Assembly (NCBI RefSeq): GCF_018131075.1
Contig: NZ_JAFCLS010000002.1
Location: forward strand, 248,001 to 312,000
Length of the DNA stretch: 64,000 nucleotides
Source: Bradyrhizobium sp. JYMT SZCCT0428
GTDB lineage: Bacteria > Pseudomonadota > Alphaproteobacteria > Rhizobiales > Xanthobacteraceae
Direction of reading: 5' to 3'
Below the pieces are notes generated by a model that saw nothing but the letters and a program-made list of their open reading frames with translations, made no database searches and was not told where the DNA came from. The position numbers were made by a program, and so were the translations under genes. Positions 18,498-28,510 of this stretch are shown one piece after another. How positions within the stretch are numbered: position 1 is the stretch's first letter; each line of letters begins with the position of its first letter.

Positions 18498-19808
18498 TCA
18501 GCGCCGGTCGCGCCACAGCGCGAACCGATCCTGCATCCGGTATCCCCAGATGATGGCGGGCATGAACCAGGGATCGCCACGATAGAGCGGGATGGAAGCC
18601 GGCGGACGGAAGTCAAAGGCGGTGCGTGCCGCCTCGTCGTTTCCCATCAGCTTGTGGGCCGCATGCATTCCGATCCACGGCGCCCAGACGACGCCTGAGC
18701 CGCAGAAGCCGGTGGCATAGACCACACCGTCCTTTTCGAAGATGCGCGGGAGCATGTCGCGATTCATCGCCACATTGCCGAACCAGCTGTGCGAAAGGCG
18801 AACGTTCTCCAGTTCCGGAAAAAGGTTCACCAGCCCGTTGCGCAGAAGGAGCTTCGGAGCCACCGGGTTACCTACACGAGAACTGTCGCGCCCCCCTAAC
18901 AGGATACGTTTGCCGTCCGGCGAAGGTCGGTAATAGAAGCCGACCTGGCGGTTCTCCGTCATCATCATGCGTTTTGGCATCAGCCGCGCCATGACTTCAG
19001 GTGCAAGCTCTTCGGTTGCAATGATCCGGCTGCGAACCGGGACCAGCCTGCGGCGCAGGAAGGGCACCGCGCCATCAGTGTAGCCATTCGTACAAACCAG
19101 CACCTGGCGCGCCTGTACCGATCCGGCCGAGGTCACGACGCGGAATCTGGAGCCATCCCTCTCGATTGAGATGACCGGCGTGCGAGCATGGACCACCATT
19201 CCCGAAGCGAGCGCCACGCGAAGGAGTTCAGCGTGAAACTTCGCCGGGTGTAGCCCACCGATATCCATCCGGACCGTGCCACCACGGTAGAAGTCGGTGC
19301 CGATGTAGTTGCGCTGCTCGGCATACGGAACCGCGTGAGAATCGATCCGCAGCTTCTTCGAGAGCGCGTCAGCGCTGCGTGCCATCGTTTCGTATTGTTC
19401 ATATCCGAACGCACATTTGAACTGTCCAACCAGCTGAAAGTCGCATTCGAGCCGTTCCGTCCTGATGAAATCGTACAGGAATTCGCGCGCGATCTTGCCT
19501 TCCGCCTCGATCGCCAGCGCCTTGTCCTCGCCGAAGCGTCGAGAGATCGTTGCGTAATCAGGTCGTATGCTTGCGCTGGTTATTCCACCGTTGCGCGTCG
19601 AGGCCCCCTCGCCCGGATCCATCGCATCAAAGGCCGCAACCGAACGGCCCTCGCGCGCCAGCACCAACCCGGCCGAAAGGCCGGCATAGCCCGCGCCCAC
19701 GATCAGCACGTCAAGTTTCTTGGGCAATGGCTGTTGAGGCAGCGGTTTTAGCGGTGAGGCTTCCCACCAATAGGGCGTATCCTTCTCGGCGACTCTCGGC
19801 TCGTGCAT
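18498..19808 (-). CDS. FAD-dependent oxidoreductase (DAO/DadA family), paralogue
   Basis: This 436-residue enzyme carries LDVLIVGAGYAGLSAGLVLAR at about residues 33-53, STRNGGITSASIRPDY, and a C-terminal ATGFCGSGVVWAPWIG FAD closure. It belongs to the same family as the 14897-16174 protein, with the same overall layout, but is clearly diverged. It probably deaminates the imported substrate or a breakdown product. It is separated from the next gene downstream by 183 bp without a clear terminator, so I keep it in the same transcription unit. Confidence 0.9.
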   Translation of the reverse strand: MHEPRVAEKDTPYWWEASPLKPLPQQPLPKKLDVLIVGAGYAGLSAGLVLAREGRSVAAFDAMDPGEGASTRNGGITSASIRPDYATISRRFGEDKALAIEAEGKIAREFLYDFIRTERLECDFQLVGQFKCAFGYEQYETMARSADALSKKLRIDSHAVPYAEQRNYIGTDFYRGGTVRMDIGGLHPAKFHAELLRVALASGMVVHARTPVISIERDGSRFRVVTSAGSVQARQVLVCTNGYTDGAVPFLRRRLVPVRSRIIATEELAPEVMARLMPKRMMMTENRQVGFYYRPSPDGKRILLGGRDSSRVGNPVAPKLLLRNGLVNLFPELENVRLSHSWFGNVAMNRDMLPRIFEKDGVVYATGFCGSGVVWAPWIGMHAAHKLMGNDEAARTAFDFRPPASIPLYRGDPWFMPAIIWGYRMQDRFALWRDRR

Positions 19809-19957
19809 GTGGCTGACTTCTCGTGTGTTAACGCGTGGCCTGGGATTACTGACAAGATCAGTTGTGATCAGCCAAGACGGTGCTTGCGACGTCTACGCTC
19901 GTCACGAAACACTGCTGTAGCCTTGAACGCTGACCTGCCACTCGCATCGCATTGAGC

Positions 19958-20836
19958 TCAGATGTGATCGTCTCGCACGTCGAGCGCGTCGCGCAGCCCG
20001 TCGCCGATGAAATTGAAGCTGGTCACCGCGATCGTAATCGCAGCGCCAGGAATGATGGCAAGCCAGGGCGCGCTGGCCAGGTATTTTTGGGCGCCGTTGA
20101 GCATGTTGCCCCAGCTGGGCAGCGGCGGCTGGATCCCAAAACCGAGGAAGCTGATATACGCTTCCAGAAGTATCGCGCGGGCGACCGTCAAACTGGCGGC
20201 TACGATGATCGGACCCATGGCGTTGGGCAAGATCTCCCGGAACATGATATGTGTACCGCTTAGCCCAAGCATCCGACCGGCCTGGACAAACTCACGCTCG
20301 CGTAACGAGCGAACCTCAGCCTCGACGATGCGGGCAACTTCCATCCATTTGGTGACTGCGATGATGACCGTGATCATGATGGGGCTGGGCCGCAATGCTG
20401 CAGCCAGTGCCAGTACGAGAAAGATCGACGGAAACGACAAGAAGCCATCGACCGTCCGCATCAGGACTGCGCCGATCCAGCCGCCGCGATACCCCGCGAC
20501 CACGCCGACGAGTGTTCCGATCACGATCGATAATAGCATCGCCGAAAATCCCACCAGCAGCGAGATCCGCCCTGCCATTAACAGTCGAGCCGCCAGGTCA
20601 CGGCCCAGCGGATCGGTGCCAAGATAATGATGTCCGGTCATCGGAGGAGCGAAGCGGGCGCGCAAGTCGATGTGGAGCGAGTCGTATGGCAGCAGATAGG
20701 GGCCTAAGACGCATGCCAGCGTCAGCAGCGTGATCATTGTCAGACCTAGCAGCGCCAGGCGATGGCTAATGAAGCGGTGTACCGCGCGGTTGTGCCACCA
20801 TCGGCTTGGAGCTGTCGTTACGGCGAGAGCGGTCAT
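19958..20836 (-). CDS. dipeptide/opine ABC transporter permease (DppC-like)
   Basis: This inner-membrane permease of ~292 residues has six predicted membrane spans, an N-terminal HYLGTDPLGRDLAARLL cytoplasmic/periplasmic region typical of DppC/OppC, and an EAA loop (EAEVRSLREREFVQAGRMLG) that couples to the ATPase. I choose ATG 20836 because AGAGGAG lies nine bases upstream; the in-frame TTG at 20872 would overlap the upstream stop. It pairs with the DppB-type gene directly upstream. Confidence 0.92.
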   Translation of the reverse strand: MTALAVTTAPSRWWHNRAVHRFISHRLALLGLTMITLLTLACVLGPYLLPYDSLHIDLRARFAPPMTGHHYLGTDPLGRDLAARLLMAGRISLLVGFSAMLLSIVIGTLVGVVAGYRGGWIGAVLMRTVDGFLSFPSIFLVLALAAALRPSPIMITVIIAVTKWMEVARIVEAEVRSLREREFVQAGRMLGLSGTHIMFREILPNAMGPIIVAASLTVARAILLEAYISFLGFGIQPPLPSWGNMLNGAQKYLASAPWLAIIPGAAITIAVTSFNFIGDGLRDALDVRDDHI

Positions 20837-20868
20837 ATCGGTTGGCTCCTCTGTCGGAACTTGCGGGT

Positions 20869-21819
20869 TCAACCCAGACGAATGCGCGGGTCGACAATGG
20901 CGACGGCGATGTCGGCGATCAGGTTTCCGAGAATGACCAGGATGGCGGAGAATATCAGCAACCCCATCACGACCGGGTAGTCGCTGTAACCGAGGCTGTC
21001 GAGAAACAGCCGTCCCATTCCCGGCCAGGTAAAGACCGTCTCGGTCACCAATGCACCCGTTAGAATGCTGGGCAGCTGCACTCCTGCAAGCGTGATCATT
21101 GGCAGGAGTGCGTTGCCGACAACATGCTTCAAGAGAATTCGACGCTCGCTCAGGCCCTTGGCGCGGGCAGTTTTGACGAAGTCCTGGCTAATGGCGTCCA
21201 GCGTCGCCGTCCGCATGTAGCGGCTCCAAACCGCGACATGGACAAGTGACAGCACCACGCTTGGCAGGATCAGATGGTGCAGGTAATTCAGAACGGAGCC
21301 GTCGCCGATCGTGTACATGTTCCCGGCGGGCACCCAACCCAGCTGCAGCGAGAAGACGTAGATCCCGACAAGCCCGAACCAGAAGGTCGGGATCGATAGC
21401 GCGACCATGGCACCGATCGTTGCCAGATAGTCAAACATCGAATAGCGGTGGGTGGCGCCACGAATACCGATCCAGGTGCCGATCGCGATCGCGATCACCG
21501 TCGAGGTACCCATCAGCAGTAGCGTGGCAAAGATATGCCTTCCGATCACGGCCAGCACGGATGTTCCGTCGCGGAAGGAGCGGCCCCAGTCGCCTTGCAC
21601 AAGGCGCCATACCCAGTCGAAATACTGGATCCATAGCGGCCTGTTCAACCCCAACTGTTCCGCCAGCCGCTCCATATCCTGCTGGGTCATGCTTGGATCC
21701 CGCGCGTATTGCGACAGGGGGCCGCCTGGAATAAGGCTCAGAATGACGAAGCCGATGATCGAGACGATCACCAGCAGCGCGAGGCTCTGTGAGAGGCGAT
21801 TCAGCAGAAATCCGCGCAT
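20869..21819 (-). CDS. dipeptide/opine ABC transporter permease (DppB-like)
   Basis: The 316-residue membrane protein has the DppB/OppB N-terminus (MRGFLLNRLSQSLALLVIVS), a large periplasmic loop with ERLAEQLGLNRPLWIQY, and a C-terminal EAA region (QDFVKTARAKGLSERRILLK). It forms the heterodimeric channel with the DppC-like protein that follows. The gap to the binding-protein gene upstream is 85 bp. Confidence 0.93.
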   Translation of the reverse strand: MRGFLLNRLSQSLALLVIVSIIGFVILSLIPGGPLSQYARDPSMTQQDMERLAEQLGLNRPLWIQYFDWVWRLVQGDWGRSFRDGTSVLAVIGRHIFATLLLMGTSTVIAIAIGTWIGIRGATHRYSMFDYLATIGAMVALSIPTFWFGLVGIYVFSLQLGWVPAGNMYTIGDGSVLNYLHHLILPSVVLSLVHVAVWSRYMRTATLDAISQDFVKTARAKGLSERRILLKHVVGNALLPMITLAGVQLPSILTGALVTETVFTWPGMGRLFLDSLGYSDYPVVMGLLIFSAILVILGNLIADIAVAIVDPRIRLG

Positions 21820-21904
21820 TCGGCCCTCCTCCTGAGAATGAGAAATTCAGTAGTACGTTGCCGCCCCGACAGGCTTTCGCCAGACGGGGCGGCGGCTGCG
21901 AATA

Positions 21905-23575
21905 TCAGCTCGCCCAAGACCAGGCACCGGCATTCCAGGATTCGGTGCGCGTGTTGCCGTTAGACATCGCACCTTGAATCCCTTTCTTGTGCCCCTGCAC
22001 GGCAATGTTCTGGTAAAGCGGTAGCAAGGGTAGATCATGCCGGACCAGTTCTTGTACGCGGAAGTAGATTGCGCGCCGTGCTTCCGGATCGAAGGTGCGG
22101 CTGCCTTTCTCCAATAGAGAGTCGACCTCCGGATTGACGTATTGCGCATTGTTTGAGCCGCGGCCGCCTTTATTGCCGATCGCATTCGAATGCAGGCGGT
22201 TGGTGACGTCCGGGTCTGCGCCGATCAAGTAGGTGCTGCCTACTATCACCGAATCGAAACGCGATCGTTGCCAGAATTCGCCCCACATCACCGCGGCGGG
22301 AAGGTTGGAGATGGTCATTTCGACGCCGATCTCTGCAAACGCCTGCTGCAGATATTGCTGCACCTGCTCGCGAAGGGGGTCGCCTGACGTGGTCGAGTTG
22401 GTAAAAGACAGACGTACCCCGTCTTTTACCCGGATCCTATCCTTTCCCGGCACCCAGCCGGCCGCGTCGAGGATCTGCTGCGCACGCTTGACGCTGAACT
22501 CCTGCACCGGCAGGCCCGGGTTATAATAGAAAGACTGCCGCGGCATGAAGGTCTCAGTCGGAGTCGGTACGCCGTAATAGAGCCCGTCGATAATTGCCTT
22601 CTTGTCGATCGCTGCATAAAGCGCCTGACGGACCTGCAGCTCCTTGAACTGCGGGCGCTCGAGATTCAGGTAAAAAGACTCGAATGAGGATTTGGGCTCC
22701 AGCGTCACCACCCGGCTCGGCAGCTTGCGAGCTTCCTCGTAATGATCGGGGCTGATGTATGTCTGGCCCACGAGGTCTATGTCACCGCTCTTGAATTGGG
22801 TGTAGAGGACGGTGAGATCGGGAATGTATTTGAAGATCAGGCGCTCGATATAAGGACCATCACCGAAATAATTCGAGTTGGCGACAAGCTCGACGCGGTC
22901 GCCGGGAACGCGCGTGCCCCATTTGAATGCACCAGTACCGATTGGCGCTTGGTTGAAGGCGGCATTGTTTGGATCAGCCTCGTTCTCCAGGATGTGCTTC
23001 GGCACAACGAAGGTTTCGGTCAGGAACGACAAATACGGTGCGAAGGCCTGCTCCATCCGCCATGTGATCTCGACAGGCGAGACAACGGCGATGTCGCGCA
23101 CTAGCGAGTGCCCCGTTGTACGCCAACTGCGGAAGTTCGGCTTCGTGATGAGTTCGAGGGTGAATTTCACGTCCTCAGCCGTGAAGGGCTTGCCGTCGTG
23201 CCAACGGACATCGTCGCGCAAGCGGATCCGCCATTTCAGACCGTCCTCGGAAATGCCGCCGTTCTTTTGGGTCGGCACTTCGACGGCAAGGTTCGGCTGA
23301 ATTACGCCTTTGGGATCGATGCGAAAGAGCGCATCGAAAACCGAGAAATGGACGCCGTCATCGACCTCGATATGTGCCATCAGCGGATTAAAGACCGTGG
23401 GTTCCTGCGAGAGCCCGACGACAATCCGACCCTTGGGAACTCGTGGAGCCTTTTGGCCGAAGGCGGGCTTGGTCAACAGGTTGGGCGCGAAGATGCCGGC
23501 AGCCCCGCCCAAGGCCATCATTCGCAATGTGTCGCGTCGCGAGTAATTGGATACAGATTTGGAATGTTTGGTCAT
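21905..23575 (-). CDS. ABC transporter substrate-binding protein, family 5 (peptide/opine)
   Basis: This 556-residue periplasmic receptor begins with a twin-arginine signal (YSRRDTLRMMALGGAAG) ending near KPAFGQ. Family-5 landmarks include EGLKWRIRLRDDVRWHDGK-like text starting at EDGLKWRI, VKFTLELI, QVRQALYAAIDKK and the LPLYQN C-terminal block. The family binds di- or oligopeptides, opines, nickel or glutathione. Flanking DadA-like oxidases favour an amine, opine or D-amino-acid conjugate. It is the second gene after the dual ATPase. Confidence 0.92.
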   Translation of the reverse strand: MTKHSKSVSNYSRRDTLRMMALGGAAGIFAPNLLTKPAFGQKAPRVPKGRIVVGLSQEPTVFNPLMAHIEVDDGVHFSVFDALFRIDPKGVIQPNLAVEVPTQKNGGISEDGLKWRIRLRDDVRWHDGKPFTAEDVKFTLELITKPNFRSWRTTGHSLVRDIAVVSPVEITWRMEQAFAPYLSFLTETFVVPKHILENEADPNNAAFNQAPIGTGAFKWGTRVPGDRVELVANSNYFGDGPYIERLIFKYIPDLTVLYTQFKSGDIDLVGQTYISPDHYEEARKLPSRVVTLEPKSSFESFYLNLERPQFKELQVRQALYAAIDKKAIIDGLYYGVPTPTETFMPRQSFYYNPGLPVQEFSVKRAQQILDAAGWVPGKDRIRVKDGVRLSFTNSTTSGDPLREQVQQYLQQAFAEIGVEMTISNLPAAVMWGEFWQRSRFDSVIVGSTYLIGADPDVTNRLHSNAIGNKGGRGSNNAQYVNPEVDSLLEKGSRTFDPEARRAIYFRVQELVRHDLPLLPLYQNIAVQGHKKGIQGAMSNGNTRTESWNAGAWSWAS

Positions 23576-23609
23576 GGTTTCCTCCTTGTGGCGGTATCCG
23601 TCGTTACTC

Positions 23610-25408
23610 TCATCGATTTGCCGAAGCCTGGCGGGCGTGTTCAGGCTGCTCTCCAGGAATCGCCGCCACCAGTTCGCGCGTGTAGGATGATTTCGGATTC
23701 AGAAAGATCTGCGAGGGCGGTCCGCGTTCGACGATTCGCCCGCGCTGCATCACGGCGATCTCGTCGCAGATCTGGCTGGCCACACGCAGATCGTGGGTGA
23801 TGAAGATCATTGAGACGCCGGTCTCCCGCTGGATCTGATCCAGCAACTTCAAGATCTGGGCCTGGATCGACACGTCGAGCGCTGAAACTGCTTCATCGGC
23901 AATCAGCAGCGTCGGTTTGAACATTAGCGCCCGGGCAATGCCGATGCGTTGGCGTTGCCCACCGGAGAACTCGTGCGGATAGCGGCCAAAGGCGCCAGCA
24001 TCCAGACCGACATGGGATAGTAGTCCCCGGGCCTCCTCGCGTGCTTGCGCATAGGGCATGCCATGCGCGATCGGGCCTACCGTAAGGATATGACCGATCG
24101 TCGAGCGCGGGTTGAGGGAGGCGAAAGGATCTTGAAAGATCATCTGGATCCGCGGCCGCAGCGGGCGGAACCCGGCTTCAGAAAGCCCGGCGATGTCGCG
24201 ACCCTCGAACAGAATCCGACCGCCGTCACTGTCCATCAGTTTGATCAAAAGCCGCCCTAGCGACGACTTGCCGGAGCCGCTTTCGCCGACGACCCCGAGT
24301 GTCCGCCCAGGTGCCAGGTCGAACGATACGTCGTTTACCGCCGGCACAGTCCGCGTCGCGCCGAACCATTTGGTGCCGCTGCGATAGGTTTTCACCAACC
24401 CGTTAACCTGCAGGATTGGCGCTTTCCCTGGAGCTTCCAGAGGAATCCGGTCCTTGCCTGTCAGATGGGGGACGGCCGCAATGAGCCGCCGCGTGTAAGG
24501 ATGGGTAGGCGATTTTAGAACCTGAACGGCGCTGCCCTGCTCGACGACATGGCCTTTCTCCATCACCACGACGCTGTCAGCGATCTCGGCCACCACCCCA
24601 AAATCGTGCGTGATGAACATCACGCTCATTCCCTTGCGGCGCTGAATGTCGCGGATCAGCTTCAGGATCTGCGCCTGAGTGGTCACGTCGAGTGCGGTTG
24701 TCGGTTCGTCTGCAATCAAGATCGCGGGCTCGAGCGCCAGGGCTATCGCGATCATCACGCGCTGCCGCTGCCCACCCGAAGCCGGAACGGATACTGATGA
24801 TACATGAGCTGCACATCGGGCAGACCCACTTCGGTGAGCAACTCGATCGCGCGGCTGCGGCGGGATTTCGGTGTGCCGACGCCATGAGCCGCCATGGCTT
24901 CGTCGATCTGCGCACCCACCGTCATCAGCGGATTGAGCGCCGAAAGCGGGTCCTGAAAGATCATTGACACGACCCGTCCGCGCAGGCCGCGCAGCTTGTC
25001 GGCAGGCAGACCCGCGATGTTCATTCCGTCGAGGTGGATTGCGCCAGAGGAAACCCGGATCACCTTAGGCAGAAGTCCCATGATCGCGTTGGCCGTGACC
25101 GACTTTCCCGATCCAGATTCTCCAATGATGCACAGGATCTGACCGCGCTTCAGATCGAAGGAGATATTCTCGACGGCAAAGGCCCGCTCCATCCCCCCCG
25201 GCAGGCTCACGCAAAGGTCGCGCACCGAGAGCGCCACGTCCTGGGAGTCTTCAGCCTGGATGCTAGAGGCCGTCAGAGTATCCTCCCCTTTCAACGGCAT
25301 CGGGACATCCTGCTGCGAATTGAGACTTCGGACGCTTTTGCCTGCGCGATCGGACAGGTCGAGAACTCGCCGTTCATGCTGACATTCCCTGGTCGGAAGC
25401 TGCGACAT
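23610..25408 (-). pseudogene. dual-domain ABC transporter ATPase (DppD-DppF fusion), frameshifted in the first signature motif
   Basis: Starting at ATG 25408 (GAGG eight bases upstream) the first half carries Walker A GESGSGKSVT and the Q-loop MIFQDPLSALNP. At about 24778-24784, inside the LSGGQ signature, one base is missing; the correct reading SGGQRQRVMIAIALAL resumes in another frame with DEPTTALDV, then a complete second ATPase (GESGSGKSSLGRLL, SGGQRQRIGIARAL, DEAVSALDV). Repaired, the protein is ~600 residues, as expected for fused peptide-importer ATPases. The clean single shift leaves open whether it is a pseudogene or an assembly error. It energises the two permeases downstream. Confidence 0.88.
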
Positions 25409-25448
25409 GGATCTGACCTCTTTGCTCGACGAGCAAGAGCTGTGCCGC

Positions 25449-25682
25449 TCAAGACGCGGCGTTGGCCGCGTTCGCCAACCCGATCAGTGAGCGAAACTGA
25501 TCGTCGGGCTTGGTGAACTGCCCAGCCTCGGCCGCGATGACGGCAGGTCTATCCTCAGTCACGCTCTCGAAATCGATCATCGTACCTGCGACATCGAAGC
25601 TCTTGTAGCGGAACGCCATGAGAGGCGTGACGGCTTCCGCTAAGGTCAGTTCCTCGGCAAGGCCCATGTCGATGGCTCCCAT
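25449..25682 (-). CDS. uncharacterised small ORF
   Basis: A 77-residue frame starts at ATG 25682 (or ATG 25667) and ends 40 bp before the ABC ATPase gene, on the same strand. The text (AEELTLAEAVTPLMAFRYKS, FDVAGTMIDFESVTEDRP) does not match a family I know and has no signal peptide. The frame stays open upstream past the ATG, so it could be the tail of a decayed larger gene. Confidence 0.35.
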   Translation of the reverse strand: MGAIDMGLAEELTLAEAVTPLMAFRYKSFDVAGTMIDFESVTEDRPAVIAAEAGQFTKPDDQFRSLIGLANAANAAS

Positions 25683-26211
25683 TATGATCCTCGACGCATT
25701 GATCGAGATTCTTGCTTGATGCTCACGAGTTTGGCCGCTTCGGTCCTCCCAGAGTCGCCGAAACGCGGCACGCGGGCGGCAGGAACTTCTGAAAAGGAAG
25801 TCCGATTTGGCATTTCGCTCTGCGCTGCGATGCCTCCAACATCAGCCGGGGGACGCGAGCCCGATACGCCCGCGGCTGACGAGAACCCGGTTCGTCAGCT
25901 TGGCACGTACTGCCCCCGCGGCAAGGACCCGGTGGGCTCGAAGACAGCCTTCAGCGGCCCTGCAAGGAACGCATCACCACCACGAACTGCGTGCTGGTTT
26001 CATTGCCCTCATTCTCGACTGGCACCGATCTGATTGCGGAGAGCATATGCCCGGTCTCTGCCTCTGAGGTACGGCGCGAGCGATCTGTTCTCGCAACAAA
26101 AGCTTGTAATGAAGGTGGCAAACCGCAGGATATTCCGTCAGACCACCAAACTCGGCAAGGCGCATCCGCGGAAGCTCGGTACGATACCTCAAACGCCGGA
26201 GTCCCCGCTCG
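25683..26211. other. intergenic region between divergent units
   Basis: About 530 bp separate the leftward transporter operon from the rightward FAD oxidoreductase. I see no supported gene. It must hold at least two divergent promoters, but I cannot place convincing -35/-10 boxes. Confidence 0.5.
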
Positions 26212-27537
26212 ATGAGCGCGCCACTGATGCATATCGAATCCAGTCGGTCTCTGCCACAAGAGGCTGACGTCGTCGTCATCGGCGGCGGCGTGGTGGGCGT
26301 GTTCACGGCCTACTATCTTGCCCGCCGCGGCGTTAAGGTCGCCTTGCTCGAAAAGGGGCGTGTCGCCGCCGAGCAGTCCAGTCGCAACTGGGGATGGTGT
26401 CGTCAACAGAATCGCGATGCGCGCGAGCTACCGATCGCCACCAAGAGTCTCGATCTCTGGGAGAGAGTAGCACAGGAGACCGGGGAAGACACGGGTTTCC
26501 GTCGCTGCGGGCTTCTCTATCTGTCGAACGACGAGAAAGAGCTGACGGGCTGGGCGAACTGGCGCGATTTTGCAAGGACGGTCGGCGTTACGACGCACAT
26601 GTTGAGCACGGAAGAAGCGAGCGAGAGAGGCAAAGCGACGGGCCGCAAATGGAAAGGCGGCGTCTTCTCGCCAACCGACGGAACGGCGGACCCTTCGAAG
26701 GCTGTGCCCGTCGCCGCGCGCGCGATCATGACGGCAGGCGGCACGGTGCACCAACACTGCGCCGCTCGCGGCGTAGAGCTCAGTGCCGGCCGGGTAAGCG
26801 GCGTGGTGAGCGAACTGGGCACAATCCGGACGAAGACGGTGGTCATGGCAGGAGGGGCGTGGGCTTCTTCCTTCTGCAACCAGCTCGCCATTCGCTTCCC
26901 GCAGGCTTCCGTTCGTCAATCCATTCTCGCGACGGCTCCAGGCGCAGACGGTTTGCCCGATGCTTTGCACACTGCGCGCGTGTCACTTACGCGGCGCAGC
27001 AACGGCGGGTACACGCTGGCAATTAGCGGGCGCGCGCGAGTCGATCCAACGCCGCAGCAATTCAGGTTCGGCCGCGAATTCGTGCCGATGTTCGCTCGCC
27101 GCTGGCGCAGTCTCGCCCCTGGCGCATTCGAGGGCCTTCGCCAGGGTCACGAATCCCTGGCGAAATGGGCGCTCGGTGAGGTGACCCCGATGGAGCTGAA
27201 CAGGACACTTAATCCCCGCCCCGACATGCGGCAGATTCGGGCGACACATCAAAGAGCTTGCGAATTGCTGCCCGAGCTTCGGCGCGTCGCAATCTCCAAT
27301 GTCTGGGCCGGCTATATCGACAGCACACCGGATGGCGTTCCCGCAATCGGTGAAGTGGAAGCGATCCCAGGCTTTATCCTCGCGGCCGGATTCAGCGGTC
27401 ATGGTTTCGGGATTGGCCCTGGCGCGGGACATATGATTGCCGACATCATTACCGGCAGCGAGCCGATCGTCGATCCGCGTCCCTACAGGCCGGAGCGTCT
27501 GAAAATGGGCGCTTGGGGCAAGGTCGCCGACTTCTGA
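26212..27537 (+). CDS. FAD-dependent oxidoreductase (DAO/GlyA-type)
   Basis: The 441-residue enzyme begins at ATG 26212. ADVVVIGGGVVGVFTAYYLARR is the FAD-binding start, followed by AAEQSSRNWGWCRQQNRD, a motif of D-amino-acid/sarcosine-oxidase relatives, and a C-terminal AAGFSGHGFGIGPGAGHM. It probably deaminates a secondary amine or D-amino acid. It is the third protein of this superfamily in 14 kb and is closest in style to the 14897 gene. The Lrp-type regulator downstream on the same strand suggests amino-acid-responsive control. Confidence 0.9.
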   Translation: MSAPLMHIESSRSLPQEADVVVIGGGVVGVFTAYYLARRGVKVALLEKGRVAAEQSSRNWGWCRQQNRDARELPIATKSLDLWERVAQETGEDTGFRRCGLLYLSNDEKELTGWANWRDFARTVGVTTHMLSTEEASERGKATGRKWKGGVFSPTDGTADPSKAVPVAARAIMTAGGTVHQHCAARGVELSAGRVSGVVSELGTIRTKTVVMAGGAWASSFCNQLAIRFPQASVRQSILATAPGADGLPDALHTARVSLTRRSNGGYTLAISGRARVDPTPQQFRFGREFVPMFARRWRSLAPGAFEGLRQGHESLAKWALGEVTPMELNRTLNPRPDMRQIRATHQRACELLPELRRVAISNVWAGYIDSTPDGVPAIGEVEAIPGFILAAGFSGHGFGIGPGAGHMIADIITGSEPIVDPRPYRPERLKMGAWGKVADF

Positions 27538-27576
27538 AAAGCCTGCTCCGCGAATATTCGATTGACGGACGCCGAG

Positions 27577-27603
27577 GGGTGGCATCACCTTAGAGAGCCA
27601 CCC
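27577..27603 (+). terminator. possible intrinsic terminator without T-run
   Basis: GGGTGGC pairs with GCCACCC around a 13-base loop, 40 bp after the FAD oxidoreductase stop. No T-run follows, so termination is uncertain. Confidence 0.35.
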
Positions 27604-27841
27604 GACGTGTCTTCATGGGCGAACACACGGTGGCCCGCCGAGGTGGCACGGGAGTTGATGCTATGAAAGCGCGCATGTTGCCGACGCCTCAAAGTAACGA
27701 TTACCATCGTCGCCCCAATTACTCCGCCGGCATACCGTCCGGCCTAGCTGGCGCGGGCAGCCCCGGGGATAGATCGACCGCCAACATGGACGCCAGAGGG
27801 CTTCGGCGAGCCGCGGCTCGAACGTCTAGTGGGGCCGTCCT

Positions 27842-28317
27842 ATGAAGCTCGACAAGATCGACATAAGGATTTTATGCGAACTGCAAAAAATGGACGGGTT
27901 TCCAATGTCGAACTCGCGGAGCTGATTCACCTTTCTCCGAGCCCGTGCCTGATGCGCGTCAAAAGGCTCCAGACGGAGGGCTTCATCACCGGTTATTCCG
28001 CTCAGATTGATGTTTCAAAGCTTGGACAAACTCTGACCGTCTTCGCCGAGATCACGCTGAAAAACCACCGCCAGATCGATTTCGCGCGCTTTCTCACGAC
28101 CATCGAAAAGTTGGATTCGGTCGTCGAATGCCATCTGGTTTCGGGCGGATACGACTACCTCGTGAAGTTTATCACAGCTGGAATAAGTGAATACCAGGCG
28201 GTCATGGAACGTCTCGTCGAACTGGATATTGGCATCGATAAATACTTCAGTTTTGTCGTACTGAAGTCGCCTATCGTGAAATCCCATCTGCCTCTCGAAA
28301 GCATATTCAACAGCTAG
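27842..28317 (+). pseudogene. Lrp/AsnC-family transcriptional regulator, frameshifted in an A-run
   Basis: The natural start is ATG 27842, giving MKLDKIDIRILCELQK, the classical Lrp opening. The frame then leaves the family at the run of six A at 27885-27890; adding one A restores NGRVSNVELAELIHLSPSPC and the complete helix-turn-helix, followed by the RAM effector domain (FAEITLKN, GGYDYLVKF). The repaired protein is ~159 residues, the normal length. As written only an N-terminally altered frame from about 27829 is open. Lrp proteins sense amino acids; its neighbours are an amine oxidase and an aminotransferase. The homopolymer position makes a sequencing error plausible. Confidence 0.85.
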
Positions 28318-28510
28318 GGGACAAATCCTCGGTCCGTGGCGATGACTTACGCAGATTGCCGCACCGACGATGCTGCCGCCCAAGACTTGCTACTCGCCGC
28401 CGATCGGGTCGATGTCGCACGTCGCGGGATGGTCGGTCGATGCGGTATTTCGCTGCACCTGCGCCAGGCTGCTCTTAACCGGGCGGCGCATCAATGGCAG
28501 GTGCAAATGA

